A DNA stretch of 64,000 bases from Ancylobacter lacus (GTDB lineage: Bacteria; Pseudomonadota; Alphaproteobacteria; Rhizobiales; Xanthobacteraceae), in the NCBI RefSeq assembly GCF_018390635.1, contig NZ_JAHBGE010000044.1:248001-312000 (forward strand), written 5' to 3'. A program made the position numbers and the translations under genes. The notes under the pieces are model-generated. The model was not told the DNA's origin. It worked only from the letters and a program-made list of their open reading frames with translations, and did not search any database. Positions 1 to 7,843 of the stretch are shown piece by piece. How positions within the stretch are numbered: the first letter of the stretch is position 1; each line of letters begins with the position of its first letter.

Positions 1-1364
1 TCGAAATGGCCGGCATATTCGGCGGCGAACTGGCGGCTGATCCAGCTGTCGGCCGCATTGTCGATGACGAGCCGCGCCTGCACGCAGCCGAGCCGCCCGC
101 CGCCCGGCGCGGCGAAGGCCGCCGCGGCGCGGCGGAGCTGGTCCGGCTCCGGTTCGTCCTCGGCGTCATAGACCGCGACGAGGTCGCCGGTCGCGCGGAT
201 CAGCGCCGCGTTCATGGCCTTCGGCTTGGTGCGGGGGCCGAGCGCCGGGGCGACGACAACCTCGAACCGGCGGTCGTCGGTGGCCCGCTCGGCGGCGTGG
301 CGGGTGGCCGGGTCGTCCGGCTCCACCACCAGCAGGATCTGCAGCTTCTCCGGGGGGTAGTCGAGCCGGCCGAGATGGGCGGCGAGGCGCGGCAGCACCG
401 CCGCTTCGTGGTGCAGCGGCACGATGAGGCTGTAGCGCGGCAGCTCGGCCTCGGTGAGCGGCGGGCGCTCCGGTGCCGGCCCGGCGGTGGCGCAGGCGGT
501 GATGCGCAGGATCGACCAGCCGAGCAGCAAGGCCGCCACCGGCAGCGCGGTGGCCAGCACCGCCGCGTCCGGCATCAGCCCGGCGAGAAAGGGCGCGACG
601 GCGGCCGCCACCGCCAACCCCGCCAGCAGCAGCCGGCTGGCGCCCAGCGTGCCCGCGCTCGCCTCCGGCCGCGCCACCTTCAGCCGGAAGGCGGCGCAGT
701 TCGCCAGATGGGCGCCGCGCTCCGCCAGCACATGCGCCCGCAGCCGCTCCGGGCTGGTGAGCCGCAGCCGGCCACGCAGCGCCGGGGCGGCGGCAAGCTG
801 GCGGGCGAGCCGGCGTACCGCGAGGCCGCGCGGGGCGACCACAACCGTCCGCCCGCGCGCCAGCACCCCGCTGGCCAGAAGCCCGCGCAGGCCGCGATAG
901 GTCAGGCCCGCCAGCGGGCGCTCCATCGTGGTGGGAGACTGGCCGGGCGCCGCCTCCTCGTCCGGCCGCGCGGCGGGCAGGCCGAGATAGGCGGCGGTGG
1001 CGGCGAGGAGCTGGTCGGGCGTGACCAGCCCACGGGCCAGCAGCACCTCGTCGGCGCCGATCCCCAGCCGCCCGGCGCGGGCCACCGCGCTCGCCAGCGC
1101 GCCGGGCGCGATGCGGGCGGCGAGGCCGGCGATCTCGGCCGGCCACGGCGCCTCGCCGGGCGGGCGCGGCACCGGCCGCCGGGGACGGGCGATGCCGGGC
1201 GAGGCGGGCGGCGGCCCCGGCGCCGGCGCGGCACCAGGGGACAGCGGAAACCCTGCCGGCCTAGGGGCGGCGGTCGTGCCGGTGGGTGCGCGCGCCGGCC
1301 GGGTGGCTGGCGTCGGGTCGGCCGCGAACAGCCGCTGCCAGAGGCGGGCCAGCCGTGTCGTCAT
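1..1364 (-). CDS. GT2 glycosyltransferase with N-terminal T2SSE_N-like domain (XagB-like), C-terminus off window
   Basis: Read on the minus strand, this frame stays open to the window edge and continues beyond it, so the C-terminus is missing. After a Pro/Ala-rich start comes a segment like the GspE/MshE N-terminal domain (IGADEVLLARGLVTPDQLL), then two adjacent hydrophobic stretches, then a family 2 glycosyltransferase core. The core begins at SLIVPLHHEAAVLPRLAAHL, continues with a VVEPDDPAT strand, and has DAED as the probable metal-binding acidic motif. This architecture is known from membrane-bound processive glycosyltransferases of exopolysaccharide synthesis; the substrate is unknown. 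I used ATG at 1364. An in-frame ATG at 1436 would add 24 residues. The gene diverges from the binding protein that starts at 1814. Confidence 0.8.
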   Translation of the reverse strand, partial: MTTRLARLWQRLFAADPTPATRPARAPTGTTAAPRPAGFPLSPGAAPAPGPPPASPGIARPRRPVPRPPGEAPWPAEIAGLAARIAPGALASAVARAGRLGIGADEVLLARGLVTPDQLLAATAAYLGLPAARPDEEAAPGQSPTTMERPLAGLTYRGLRGLLASGVLARGRTVVVAPRGLAVRRLARQLAAAPALRGRLRLTSPERLRAHVLAERGAHLANCAAFRLKVARPEASAGTLGASRLLLAGLAVAAAVAPFLAGLMPDAAVLATALPVAALLLGWSILRITACATAGPAPERPPLTEAELPRYSLIVPLHHEAAVLPRLAAHLGRLDYPPEKLQILLVVEPDDPATRHAAERATDDRRFEVVVAPALGPRTKPKAMNAALIRATGDLVAVYDAEDEPEPDQLRRAAAAFAAPGGGRLGCVQARLVIDNAADSWISRQFAAEYAGHF

Positions 1365-1813
1365 GGCGGCGCGCGCGGGTGGGGGAGGGCTGTTGGGCCT
1401 TGCCGGTGCGTGCGCCACCCCCGGCTGGCCGGCCATGGGCGCGGCCGCCGCGCCGGCGGTAGCCGGCATGCCGGGCCGGCCCGAGGTGTCGGCCCCGCCC
1501 CTTGGGCCGGCCCGGTCCGATCTCTCACGGTGTTCGGGCTCGCCGGCAGCCGGGCGGGCGTGGCGCGGGGCAGGCTCGTTGCCGGCGCCCGGCCTCTGCG
1601 GCACGGCCGGCGAGCCGCCCGCGCGCGGCGGCGCCGTGGCCCGCCCCGGAATCCGCTCGCCCGGCCGCTGCAGCCGCCATCCCGCGCCGGGATCGCCCCC
1701 TGTCGCCATCCGCCGCCCCCGCGCGGGCGTCGCCGCCCCCTCGCGCCTTTCCCCCACAGAGGCTACAAGGTCGCAGCAGAGTGGCCGGCAATGCAACCGC
1801 CGCGCGAGGTGCC
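1365..1813. other. Divergent intergenic region, 449 bp
   Basis: This lies between the divergent glycosyltransferase and solute-binding-protein genes. It is very GC-rich up to about 1740. It holds the alternative upstream ATG (1436, minus strand) of the glycosyltransferase. I see no convincing promoter, RNA gene or repeat. Open frames crossing it in several phases look like high-GC artefacts. Confidence 0.5.
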
Positions 1814-2770
1814 ATGCGATATTTCGTCAGTCGGGCGGCGGGAATCGGCTCTTATGCCGCGGAATGGGCGTGGCGGCTCGCGGTTGTGCTCCTGCTGTGC
1901 GGGTCGGCGGGCCTCGTTCCACGGCTGGCGATGGCGCAGGGCGCGCCGGCCGCGACGCCGGCTTCCCCGCCGGCCGTTGCCCCCGCCGCTGCCCGGGCGG
2001 CCGCGGCGGCGCTGCCCGGCTTCTTCGATCCCCGGCACCGGCCGGACCGGCCCGATCCCGTGCGGCTGCCACCTCAGATCCGCTTCGTCGCCACCGACGA
2101 TTTCCCGCCCTTCTCCTTCCGCGGCCCGGACGGGCTGCCGACCGGGCTGAACGTCGATCTCGCCCGCGCCATCTGCCTCGAGCTGAAGGTGCAGTGCACG
2201 CTGGAGATCAAGCCGTTCGACGCGCTGGTGCCCGCGCTGAACCAGGGCACGGCGGATGCCGCCATCGCCGGCATCGCGGTGACGCCGGAGAACCGGGCGC
2301 TGGTGGATTTCAGCGAGCGCTATTTCCGCTCGCCCGCCCGCTTCCTCGCCCGCCGTGCGGACGCCCCCGGCGATATCCGGCCGGAGACGCTGGCGGGCAA
2401 GAGCGTCGGTGTGGTCGCCGGCACCGCCCATGAGGCGTATCTCCGGGACTTCTTCGCCAGGGCCGCGCTCAGGACCTATCCCGACGCCGAGGCCCTGCGC
2501 GCGGCGCTGAAGCGCGGCGAGGTGGCGCTGATCTTCGCCGATGGCGTGCCGTCCGCCTTCTGGCTGAACGGCACCGGATCGGAAGGCTGCTGCGTCTTCG
2601 TCGGCGGCCCCTTCACCGAGAGCCGCTATTTCGGCGAGGGCCTCTCGATCGCGGTGAAGAAGGACAATGACGTGCTGCGCCAGTCGGTGAACTATGCGCT
2701 GAACCAGCTCTGGGAAGAGGGCGTGTATGCCGATCTCTACCTGCGCTGGTTTCCGATCAGCGTCTATTGA
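1814..2770 (+). CDS. Extracellular solute-binding protein, family 3 (amino-acid type)
   Basis: A 318-aa periplasmic binding protein. A hydrophobic segment at about residues 20-40, ending in LAMAQGAPA, is a likely signal peptide. It is followed by an Ala/Pro-rich spacer, and the family 3 fold begins near IRFVATDDFPPFSFRGPDG. The typical TADAAIAGIAVTPENRALVDFS and AGKSVGVVAGTAHEAYL segments follow. Family members capture polar amino acids or opines for an ABC permease, but no permease or ATPase gene is adjacent, so the partner must be elsewhere or the protein acts as a sensor. I chose ATG at 1814 because it directly precedes the signal sequence; upstream codons are open but not protein-like. 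Confidence 0.85.
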   Translation: MRYFVSRAAGIGSYAAEWAWRLAVVLLLCGSAGLVPRLAMAQGAPAATPASPPAVAPAAARAAAAALPGFFDPRHRPDRPDPVRLPPQIRFVATDDFPPFSFRGPDGLPTGLNVDLARAICLELKVQCTLEIKPFDALVPALNQGTADAAIAGIAVTPENRALVDFSERYFRSPARFLARRADAPGDIRPETLAGKSVGVVAGTAHEAYLRDFFARAALRTYPDAEALRAALKRGEVALIFADGVPSAFWLNGTGSEGCCVFVGGPFTESRYFGEGLSIAVKKDNDVLRQSVNYALNQLWEEGVYADLYLRWFPISVY

Positions 2771-2939
2771 GGCCGACGGACGGGCCGGACAGCGGCGCGC
2801 ATCGGGCCGGAGCCGAGGGAGCGGACGGCGGAATCGTGGGCCGCGCCGCGCCGGTGACTGCCCTTTTCATTGACGCTGCGGTCCCCGCTTCCTAGTGTCC
2901 GCGCCCATTCACGCGAGCCTACCCCGGGAGAGACCCATC

Positions 2940-4598
2940 ATGACGGCGACCGCGACGGTCGAGGATGTTGCAGCCGAACTGCGCGAGGCGGCCCAGACGG
3001 CCGGTGCCTGGCCGTTCGAGGAAGCGCGCAAGATCGTCGAGCGCCTCAAGCGGAAACCGAAGGACGAGGTCCTGTTCGAGACCGGCTACGGCCCCTCGGG
3101 CCTGCCCCATATCGGCACCTTCGGCGAGGTGGCGCGCACCACCATGGTGCGCCACGCCTTCCATGTGCTCACCGGCGGGCAGGTGAAGACGCGCCTGCTG
3201 TGCTTCTCCGACGACATGGACGGCATGCGCAAGATCCCGGAGAACGTGCCGGACCCGGTGGCGCTGCGGCCCTATCTCCAGCAGCCGCTGACCGTGGTGC
3301 CGAACCCGTTCGGCGAGGGCTTCGCCAGCTTTGGCGACCATAACAACGCCATGCTGCGCCGCTTCCTCGATACCTTCGGGTTCGACTACGAGTTCGCCAG
3401 CGCCACCGACTACTACAAGGCCGGCAAGCTCGACGCGGTGCTGCTGCGCGCGGCGGAGAAGTACGAGGCCATCATGGAGGTGATGCTGCCGACGCTCGGC
3501 GAGGAGCGGCAGGCGACCTACAGCCCGTTCCTGCCGATCTCGCCCACCACCGGCCGGGTTCTCTATGTCCCGCTCAAGGAGGTGAACGCCGCCGCCGGCA
3601 CCATCACCTTCACCGACGAGGACGGCGTCGACAAGACCGTGCCGGTCACCGGCGGCAACGTGAAGCTGCAGTGGAAGCCGGATTTCGGCGCCCGCTGGGC
3701 CGCGCTCGACGTCGATTTCGAGATGTTCGGCAAGGACCACCAGACCAACGCCCCGATCTATGACCGGATCTGCGAGATTCTTGGCGGCACCGCGCCGGAG
3801 CATTTCGTCTATGAGCTGTTCCTCGACGAGCAGGGCCAGAAGATCTCGAAGTCGAAGGGCAACGGCCTCACCATCGACGAATGGCTGACCTATGCCAGCC
3901 CGGAGAGCCTGGCGCTGTATATGTTCCAGTCGCCGCGCTCGGCGAAGAAGCTGCACTTCGGCGTCATCCCGAAGGCGGTGGACGAGTATTACGCCTTCCT
4001 CGCCCGCTATCCCCAGCAGGACTGGAAGAACCGGCTCGGCAACCCGGTGTGGCACATCCACTCCGGCAACCCGCCGGCCATCGAGCTGCCGATCAGCTTC
4101 GGCCTGCTGCTGAAGCTCGCCTCCGCCTCCAACGCGGAGGACAAGGACGTGCTGTGGCGCTTCATCGGCCGCTATGCGCCCGGCGTGACGCCGGCCACGC
4201 ACCCCGACCTCGATCGGCTGGCCGGCTATGCCGTGCGCTACTTCGTCGACCGGGTGAAGCCGACCCGCGCCTTCCGCCTGCCCGACGAGGTGGAGGCCGA
4301 CGCGCTGGCCCGGCTCGACACCGCGCTGGCGGGGCTCGACGGTTCCGACCGCGAGGCGATCCAGAACGCGGTGCTGGACGTCGCCCGCCCGGTGCCGCGC
4401 TATCAGGACCTCAAGCGCAAGGGGCCGGATGGCGGACCCGGCGTGTCCTTCGCCTGGTTCGGCGCGCTCTACGAGCTGCTGCTCGGCGAGACCGAGGGGC
4501 CACGCTTCGGCACCTTCGTCGCGGCCTATGGCATCGCCGAGACCCGGGCGCTCATCGCCCGGGCGCTCTCGGGTGAGCTGGCGAAAAGCGCGGCCTGA
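2940..4598 (+). CDS. lysK: Lysyl-tRNA synthetase, class I
   Basis: A 552-aa class I lysyl-tRNA synthetase, which charges tRNA-Lys with lysine in the cytosol. The class I signatures are clear: a HIGH-type motif in [17 protein letters not shown] and a KMSKS-type motif in [10 protein letters not shown]. Length fits the archaeal/alphaproteobacterial class I family (about 510-560 aa) and not the class II LysS family. ATG at 2940 follows a good GGGAGAG ribosome-binding site; the codons upstream to 2895 are probably untranslated. It stands alone between a binding protein and a small membrane protein. I saw no class II lysS in this window, which fits the known mutually exclusive distribution. Confidence 0.96.
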   Translation: MTATATVEDVAAELREAAQTAGAWPFEEARKIVERLKRKPKDEVLFETGYGPSGLPHIGTFGEVARTTMVRHAFHVLTGGQVKTRLLCFSDDMDGMRKIPENVPDPVALRPYLQQPLTVVPNPFGEGFASFGDHNNAMLRRFLDTFGFDYEFASATDYYKAGKLDAVLLRAAEKYEAIMEVMLPTLGEERQATYSPFLPISPTTGRVLYVPLKEVNAAAGTITFTDEDGVDKTVPVTGGNVKLQWKPDFGARWAALDVDFEMFGKDHQTNAPIYDRICEILGGTAPEHFVYELFLDEQGQKISKSKGNGLTIDEWLTYASPESLALYMFQSPRSAKKLHFGVIPKAVDEYYAFLARYPQQDWKNRLGNPVWHIHSGNPPAIELPISFGLLLKLASASNAEDKDVLWRFIGRYAPGVTPATHPDLDRLAGYAVRYFVDRVKPTRAFRLPDEVEADALARLDTALAGLDGSDREAIQNAVLDVARPVPRYQDLKRKGPDGGPGVSFAWFGALYELLLGETEGPRFGTFVAAYGIAETRALIARALSGELAKSAA

Positions 4599-4637
4599 GG
4601 CCGGCCGCGGCATTCCGCGCCATTGGGGGGAGGGATA

Positions 4638-5195
4638 ATGCCGCGCCGCGCCGGGCGGATCGACCTGCATGTGGACGATCCGCGCCAGCTTCTCGACATG
4701 CTCGACCCCTTCCCGTTCCGCGAGCGGGGGCTCGACCCGGAGCTGGAGGACTATGTCGAGGAGCGCGCCGGCGACACCCCGCCGGGCAGCGCGCTGGAGC
4801 TCGCCATCCACCTGCCGCCGGAGGCCGCGGCGGGTGAGCTTGCCCGCTCCCTGCCGGAGATCGTCTCCGGCCATTTCACCCGCCGGGCGGAGCGGGCCTC
4901 GCGCGACCTCGCGCGGCTGTTCGCCGACGGCCGCACCGCGCTGGCGGTGGGGCTGGTGGTGCTGGCGCTGTGCCTCGGCCTCGGCCAGTTCCTCGTCAGC
5001 CTGTTCCCCAATTCCCGCCTCGCCGCGGTGGCGATGGAAGGGCTCGTCATCCTCGGCTGGGTGGCGAACTGGCACCCGATGGAGATCTTCCTGTTCGAGT
5101 GGTGGCCGCTGGTGAAGCAGCGCCGGCTCTACCGCCGCCTTGCCGCCGCCCGCGTCACCCTCACGCCCTACCCGCCCGCCGACCGGCCCGGCTGA
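4638..5195 (+). CDS. Conserved hypothetical membrane protein
   Basis: A 185-aa protein that I do not recognise. The first ~95 residues are hydrophilic and acidic (HVDDPRQLLDMLDPFPFRER, then an E/D-rich stretch). Two hydrophobic helices follow (around ALAVGLVVLALCLGLGQFLV and AAVAMEGLVILGWVANW), then HPMEIFLFEWWPLVKQRRLY and a basic tail. This predicts a cytoplasmic N-terminal domain and a short membrane hairpin. ATG at 4638 has a GGGGGGAGGG purine tract just upstream. It starts 39 bp after lysK and may be co-transcribed. No function can be assigned. Confidence 0.7.
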   Translation: MPRRAGRIDLHVDDPRQLLDMLDPFPFRERGLDPELEDYVEERAGDTPPGSALELAIHLPPEAAAGELARSLPEIVSGHFTRRAERASRDLARLFADGRTALAVGLVVLALCLGLGQFLVSLFPNSRLAAVAMEGLVILGWVANWHPMEIFLFEWWPLVKQRRLYRRLAAARVTLTPYPPADRPG

Positions 5196-5248
5196 GCGCG
5201 GGGGCCCGTTTCCGGCGGGCCGTCTGCGGTTGGCTTTCCCACGCGACC

Positions 5249-5776
5249 TCAGCCGCCGCAGGCTGCGACCAGCGCGGCATAGGGTTCCGCCATGCCGGCC
5301 TGGCTCATGATGTAGCGCGCGCCCTTCACCGCCGCGACGAAGGGCCGGTTGGTCCGCACGATGGTGGCGAGGCCGGCCAGTGGGCCGCGGGCCTCGACGT
5401 CGACCGCCCCGCGCGGCGCATCGGCGACCGCGGTGCCGGGGAAGACCACCCGGGCGCGGCTATTCTCCAGCGTCACCTCGGCCGGCTCGCCCGGCAGCAG
5501 CCCGTTGGAGCCGAACCGCGTCCGCAACGCCAGCGTGCCGCTGCCGCGGGCGCAGGCGATGTCCAGCACCCATTCCTCCCCGCCGGGCACGCCGAGGGTG
5601 AGGTGCGCCGTCTCGCCCCGGCTGTCGCCGAACCACACCGGCTCGGCACAAGCCGGTGCCGCCCCGCCCGCCATCAGCGCCACGAGCAGTGCCGCGACGG
5701 GCAGCGCGAGGGCGGATCGAGGGGCCTTCCGTGGTGCGGCCTGTGGGGTGGGGCGCTGCGGGTCGAGGCGACTCAT
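5249..5776 (-). CDS. Hypothetical secreted protein
   Basis: A protein of 175 aa (177 if the GTG at 5782 is used). A hydrophobic segment, ALALPVAALLVALMAGGAAP, ends in PACAEP and looks like a signal peptide. The mature part contains WFGDSRGETAHLTLGV and a C-terminal region with conserved-looking aromatic and Gly residues (YIMSQAGMAEPYAALVAACG). I do not recognise the family; a periplasmic location is inferred from the leader only. It converges on the membrane protein ending at 5195. Its start region carries a perfect 17-bp tandem duplication that creates a second Shine-Dalgarno/ATG copy (separate entry). Confidence 0.65.
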   Translation of the reverse strand: MSRLDPQRPTPQAAPRKAPRSALALPVAALLVALMAGGAAPACAEPVWFGDSRGETAHLTLGVPGGEEWVLDIACARGSGTLALRTRFGSNGLLPGEPAEVTLENSRARVVFPGTAVADAPRGAVDVEARGPLAGLATIVRTNRPFVAAVKGARYIMSQAGMAEPYAALVAACGG

Positions 5777-5806
5777 GGGCACTTCCGGTTCATGGGCACT
5801 TCCGGT
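5773..5806 (-). repeat. 17-bp tandem duplication containing SD and start codon; possible 6-codon leader ORF
   Basis: On the plus strand the 17-mer TCATGGGCACTTCCGGT occurs twice head-to-tail (5773-5789 and 5790-5806). On the minus strand each copy provides a GGAAG motif and an ATG. The upstream ATG (5793) opens a six-codon frame that stops at 5773, overlapping the start codon of the downstream gene as ATGA. This could act as a coupled leader peptide or may simply be a recent slippage duplication. Confidence 0.6.
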
Positions 5807-6184
5807 GGCGACGCAGGGAGGTGGAAAGGCCGTTGGCCGATGAGGCAGCGGCGCCGGCGAGCTTCTTGAAACATCTACCCCAACGGGAGGCTCCTCCGCG
5901 AGGGGGCCGGCCCGGGGGGCATCTTCTTGAGGGGAGCCTGGGACGGCCGGTAGCAGAGCCGTTTCGGGGCGCGTCTGGACGCCCCGCGTCAGGGCCGAAA
6001 GTCAATCGGTATCTCTCCCACTATCGCCTCCTGTTGGCATCCTTCGCTGCCATTTTGGAGGTAGTTCCGGTCTGCATTCATAGGTGAAATTATAGCCCGC
6101 CATAGTGTCGGGATGTAACATGGTATTATAATGCTGCACTGCAAAATTATATTGCATTGCACATGGTACAGTGGAGAGAAGTTC
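5777..6184. other. Divergent intergenic region, about 400 bp, AT-rich at its right end
   Basis: The left two thirds are GC-rich and contain a stem-forming GGGGCG...CGCCCC (about 5967-5988) but no convincing gene. A 71-codon minus-strand frame here has no family resemblance. From about 6040 to 6185 the composition shifts sharply to AT-rich, unlike the surrounding DNA. That part carries the promoter and palindrome described separately. Confidence 0.5.
6127..6161 (+). promoter_or_regulatory. TATAAT box followed by TGCA-type inverted repeat (PhaR-like operator candidate)
   Basis: A perfect TATAAT lies at 6127-6132. Three bases later comes an inverted repeat, TGCACTGCAA (6135-6144) and TTGCATTGCA (6152-6161), with a 7-bp spacer and one mismatch between arms. 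The right arm plus flank reads TGCATTGCACA. This resembles the perfect palindrome before the phasin gene at 44713. TGC...GCA dyads are known targets of the PHB regulator PhaR. The position, at or just after the expected transcription start and 24 bp before the ATG, suits a repressor site. No clear -35 is visible. Confidence 0.55.
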
Positions 6185-7663
6185 ATGCGAAATATGTTCG
6201 GCACGGGGGTAGCGCGCACGTGTCTGCTCTCGGGTATTTCCACTCTGGTTCTTTTGACGGCTGCGCCATCTGCTTTTGCTGGCGGTGCCGGTGTGCTGGA
6301 CAAGACCTTCGGTGCTGACGGCAACAAAGACGGCACGCCGGACGGCGTTGTTTCGACGTCGCTTGGAAGCGGCGACGACATCGCCACCGCCGTGGCCCGC
6401 ACGCCGGACGATAAGCTCGTGGTGGTCGGCAGTCATGTCGCCAACGGCTCGTCCGATGTCATCGTCGCGCGCTACAATCATGACGGCACGCTCGACAAGA
6501 GCTTCGGCAAGGATGGCGGCAAGGACGGCACGCCCGACGGTGTGGTGGACGTGTCGCTCGGAGACGGCAACGACGTTGCGACGGCGGTTGCGGTGCAGCC
6601 CGATCGCAAGATCGTCGTGGCCGGCTATCACCAGGACGGCAAGAGCAAGAATATCTTCGTGGCGCGCTTCAACAGGAATGGCACGCTGGACAAGAGCTTC
6701 GGCGCGGACGGCAACGCCGATGGCGCGCCCGATGGCGTGGTGAACGTATCGCTGGGCGACGGCGACGACATCGCCCGCGCCGTGGCGCTGGCCGCCGATG
6801 GCAAGATCGTGGTGGCCGGCGATACGGTGAAGGGCGACAGCTCCAATATCGTGGTGGCCCGCTTCAACGCCGACGGCACGGTGGACAAGCGCTTCGGCGC
6901 GGATGCCGGGGCCGACGGCACGCCCGATGGCTTCGTCAGCATCGACCTCGGTGCGGGTGACGATGTCGCCAATGGCCTCGCCATCGAGCGTGACGGCGAG
7001 ATCGTCGTCGCCGGCTCGCACCGGGAAAAGGGCAGCGACAACATCATCGTGGCGCGCCTCACCAGGAATGGCAAGCTCGACAAGGGCTTCGGCGCGGATG
7101 GCGGCAAGGACGGCACCCCGGATGGGGTGGTCAGCGAGTCACTGGGCGATGGCAATGACGTTGCCCGCGCCGTGGCGCTGGACAAGAAGGGCCGCATCGT
7201 CATTGCCGGAACCACCACCGCCAAGGATGGCAGCTCGAACATGGTGCTGGCCCGCTTCCGGCATGATGGCTCGCTCGACGCCAGCTTCGGTGTCGACGGC
7301 GGCGGCGACGGCACGCCGGATGGCTTCGTGGCGGTCGATCTCGGCAAGGGCGACGATGCCGCCACGTCGATTGGCCTTCAGCCCGACGGGAAGATCGTGG
7401 TCGCGGGCTATCACACCGACGGCAACAGCAAGAACATCGCCGTGGTGCGCGTTCTGCCCGACGGCCGCCTGGACAAGAGCTTCGGCGCGGACGGCGGCAA
7501 GGACGGCACCCCGGATGGTGTGTTCGGAATCTCGCTGGGTGACGGTGACGATGTCGCCAACAGCCTTGTCATCGACGGTTCGCGGTTGATCGTGGTCGCC
7601 GGCAGCACCGATGACAAGGACCACAGCAAGAACATCGTTCTGCTGCGCCTGTTGGCGAAGTAG
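6185..7663 (+). CDS. Secreted delta-60-type repeat protein with seven 65-66-residue repeats
   Basis: A 492-aa protein with an N-terminal signal peptide (LLSGISTLVLLTAAPSAFAG, cleavage after about residue 32). From residue 38 to the end it consists of seven consecutive repeats. Each contains LDKSFGADGGKDGTPDG, an SLGDGDDVA segment, an IVVAG strand and an NIVVARF strand. The IVVAG/ARF signature is that of delta-60 repeats, thought to form beta-propeller blades; seven copies would close a seven-bladed ring. The D-rich DGGKDGTPDG loop looks like a calcium-binding loop and makes the unit longer than the usual ~55-60 residues. ATG at 6185 follows GGAGAGAAG; earlier in-frame codons overlap the operator. 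No enzymatic motif is visible. Confidence 0.85.
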   Translation: MRNMFGTGVARTCLLSGISTLVLLTAAPSAFAGGAGVLDKTFGADGNKDGTPDGVVSTSLGSGDDIATAVARTPDDKLVVVGSHVANGSSDVIVARYNHDGTLDKSFGKDGGKDGTPDGVVDVSLGDGNDVATAVAVQPDRKIVVAGYHQDGKSKNIFVARFNRNGTLDKSFGADGNADGAPDGVVNVSLGDGDDIARAVALAADGKIVVAGDTVKGDSSNIVVARFNADGTVDKRFGADAGADGTPDGFVSIDLGAGDDVANGLAIERDGEIVVAGSHREKGSDNIIVARLTRNGKLDKGFGADGGKDGTPDGVVSESLGDGNDVARAVALDKKGRIVIAGTTTAKDGSSNMVLARFRHDGSLDASFGVDGGGDGTPDGFVAVDLGKGDDAATSIGLQPDGKIVVAGYHTDGNSKNIAVVRVLPDGRLDKSFGADGGKDGTPDGVFGISLGDGDDVANSLVIDGSRLIVVAGSTDDKDHSKNIVLLRLLAK

Positions 7664-7843
7664 GAACGGCGCGGCAAAGCCTGTCGAGGTCGGTTGGTCC
7701 GGCAGCGGGCGATCTCGACAGGCGAGGCGGACGGGACGCAGACGGCCCGCCACTTCCGGCCTTGCCCGCGCCGCCGCCATCGCAGCCCGCGCCCCGCGGC
7801 GCCTGATCGACCGCGCCGCGCGGCGGGCTTTGCGCCCGGCGCC

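Noticed and set aside
2919..5075. Long minus-strand frame (718 codons) opposite lysK and the small membrane protein
   Set aside because: Composition is typical of a high-GC shadow frame and it covers two confidently coding plus-strand genes.
5870..5990. Possible cobalamin-type or other riboswitch in the GC-rich stretch
   Set aside because: Conserved riboswitch core motifs are absent; only a short GC stem is present.
5790..6005. A 71-codon minus-strand frame in the intergenic region
   Set aside because: Arg/Pro/Gly-rich, no leader or motif, and no ribosome-binding site.
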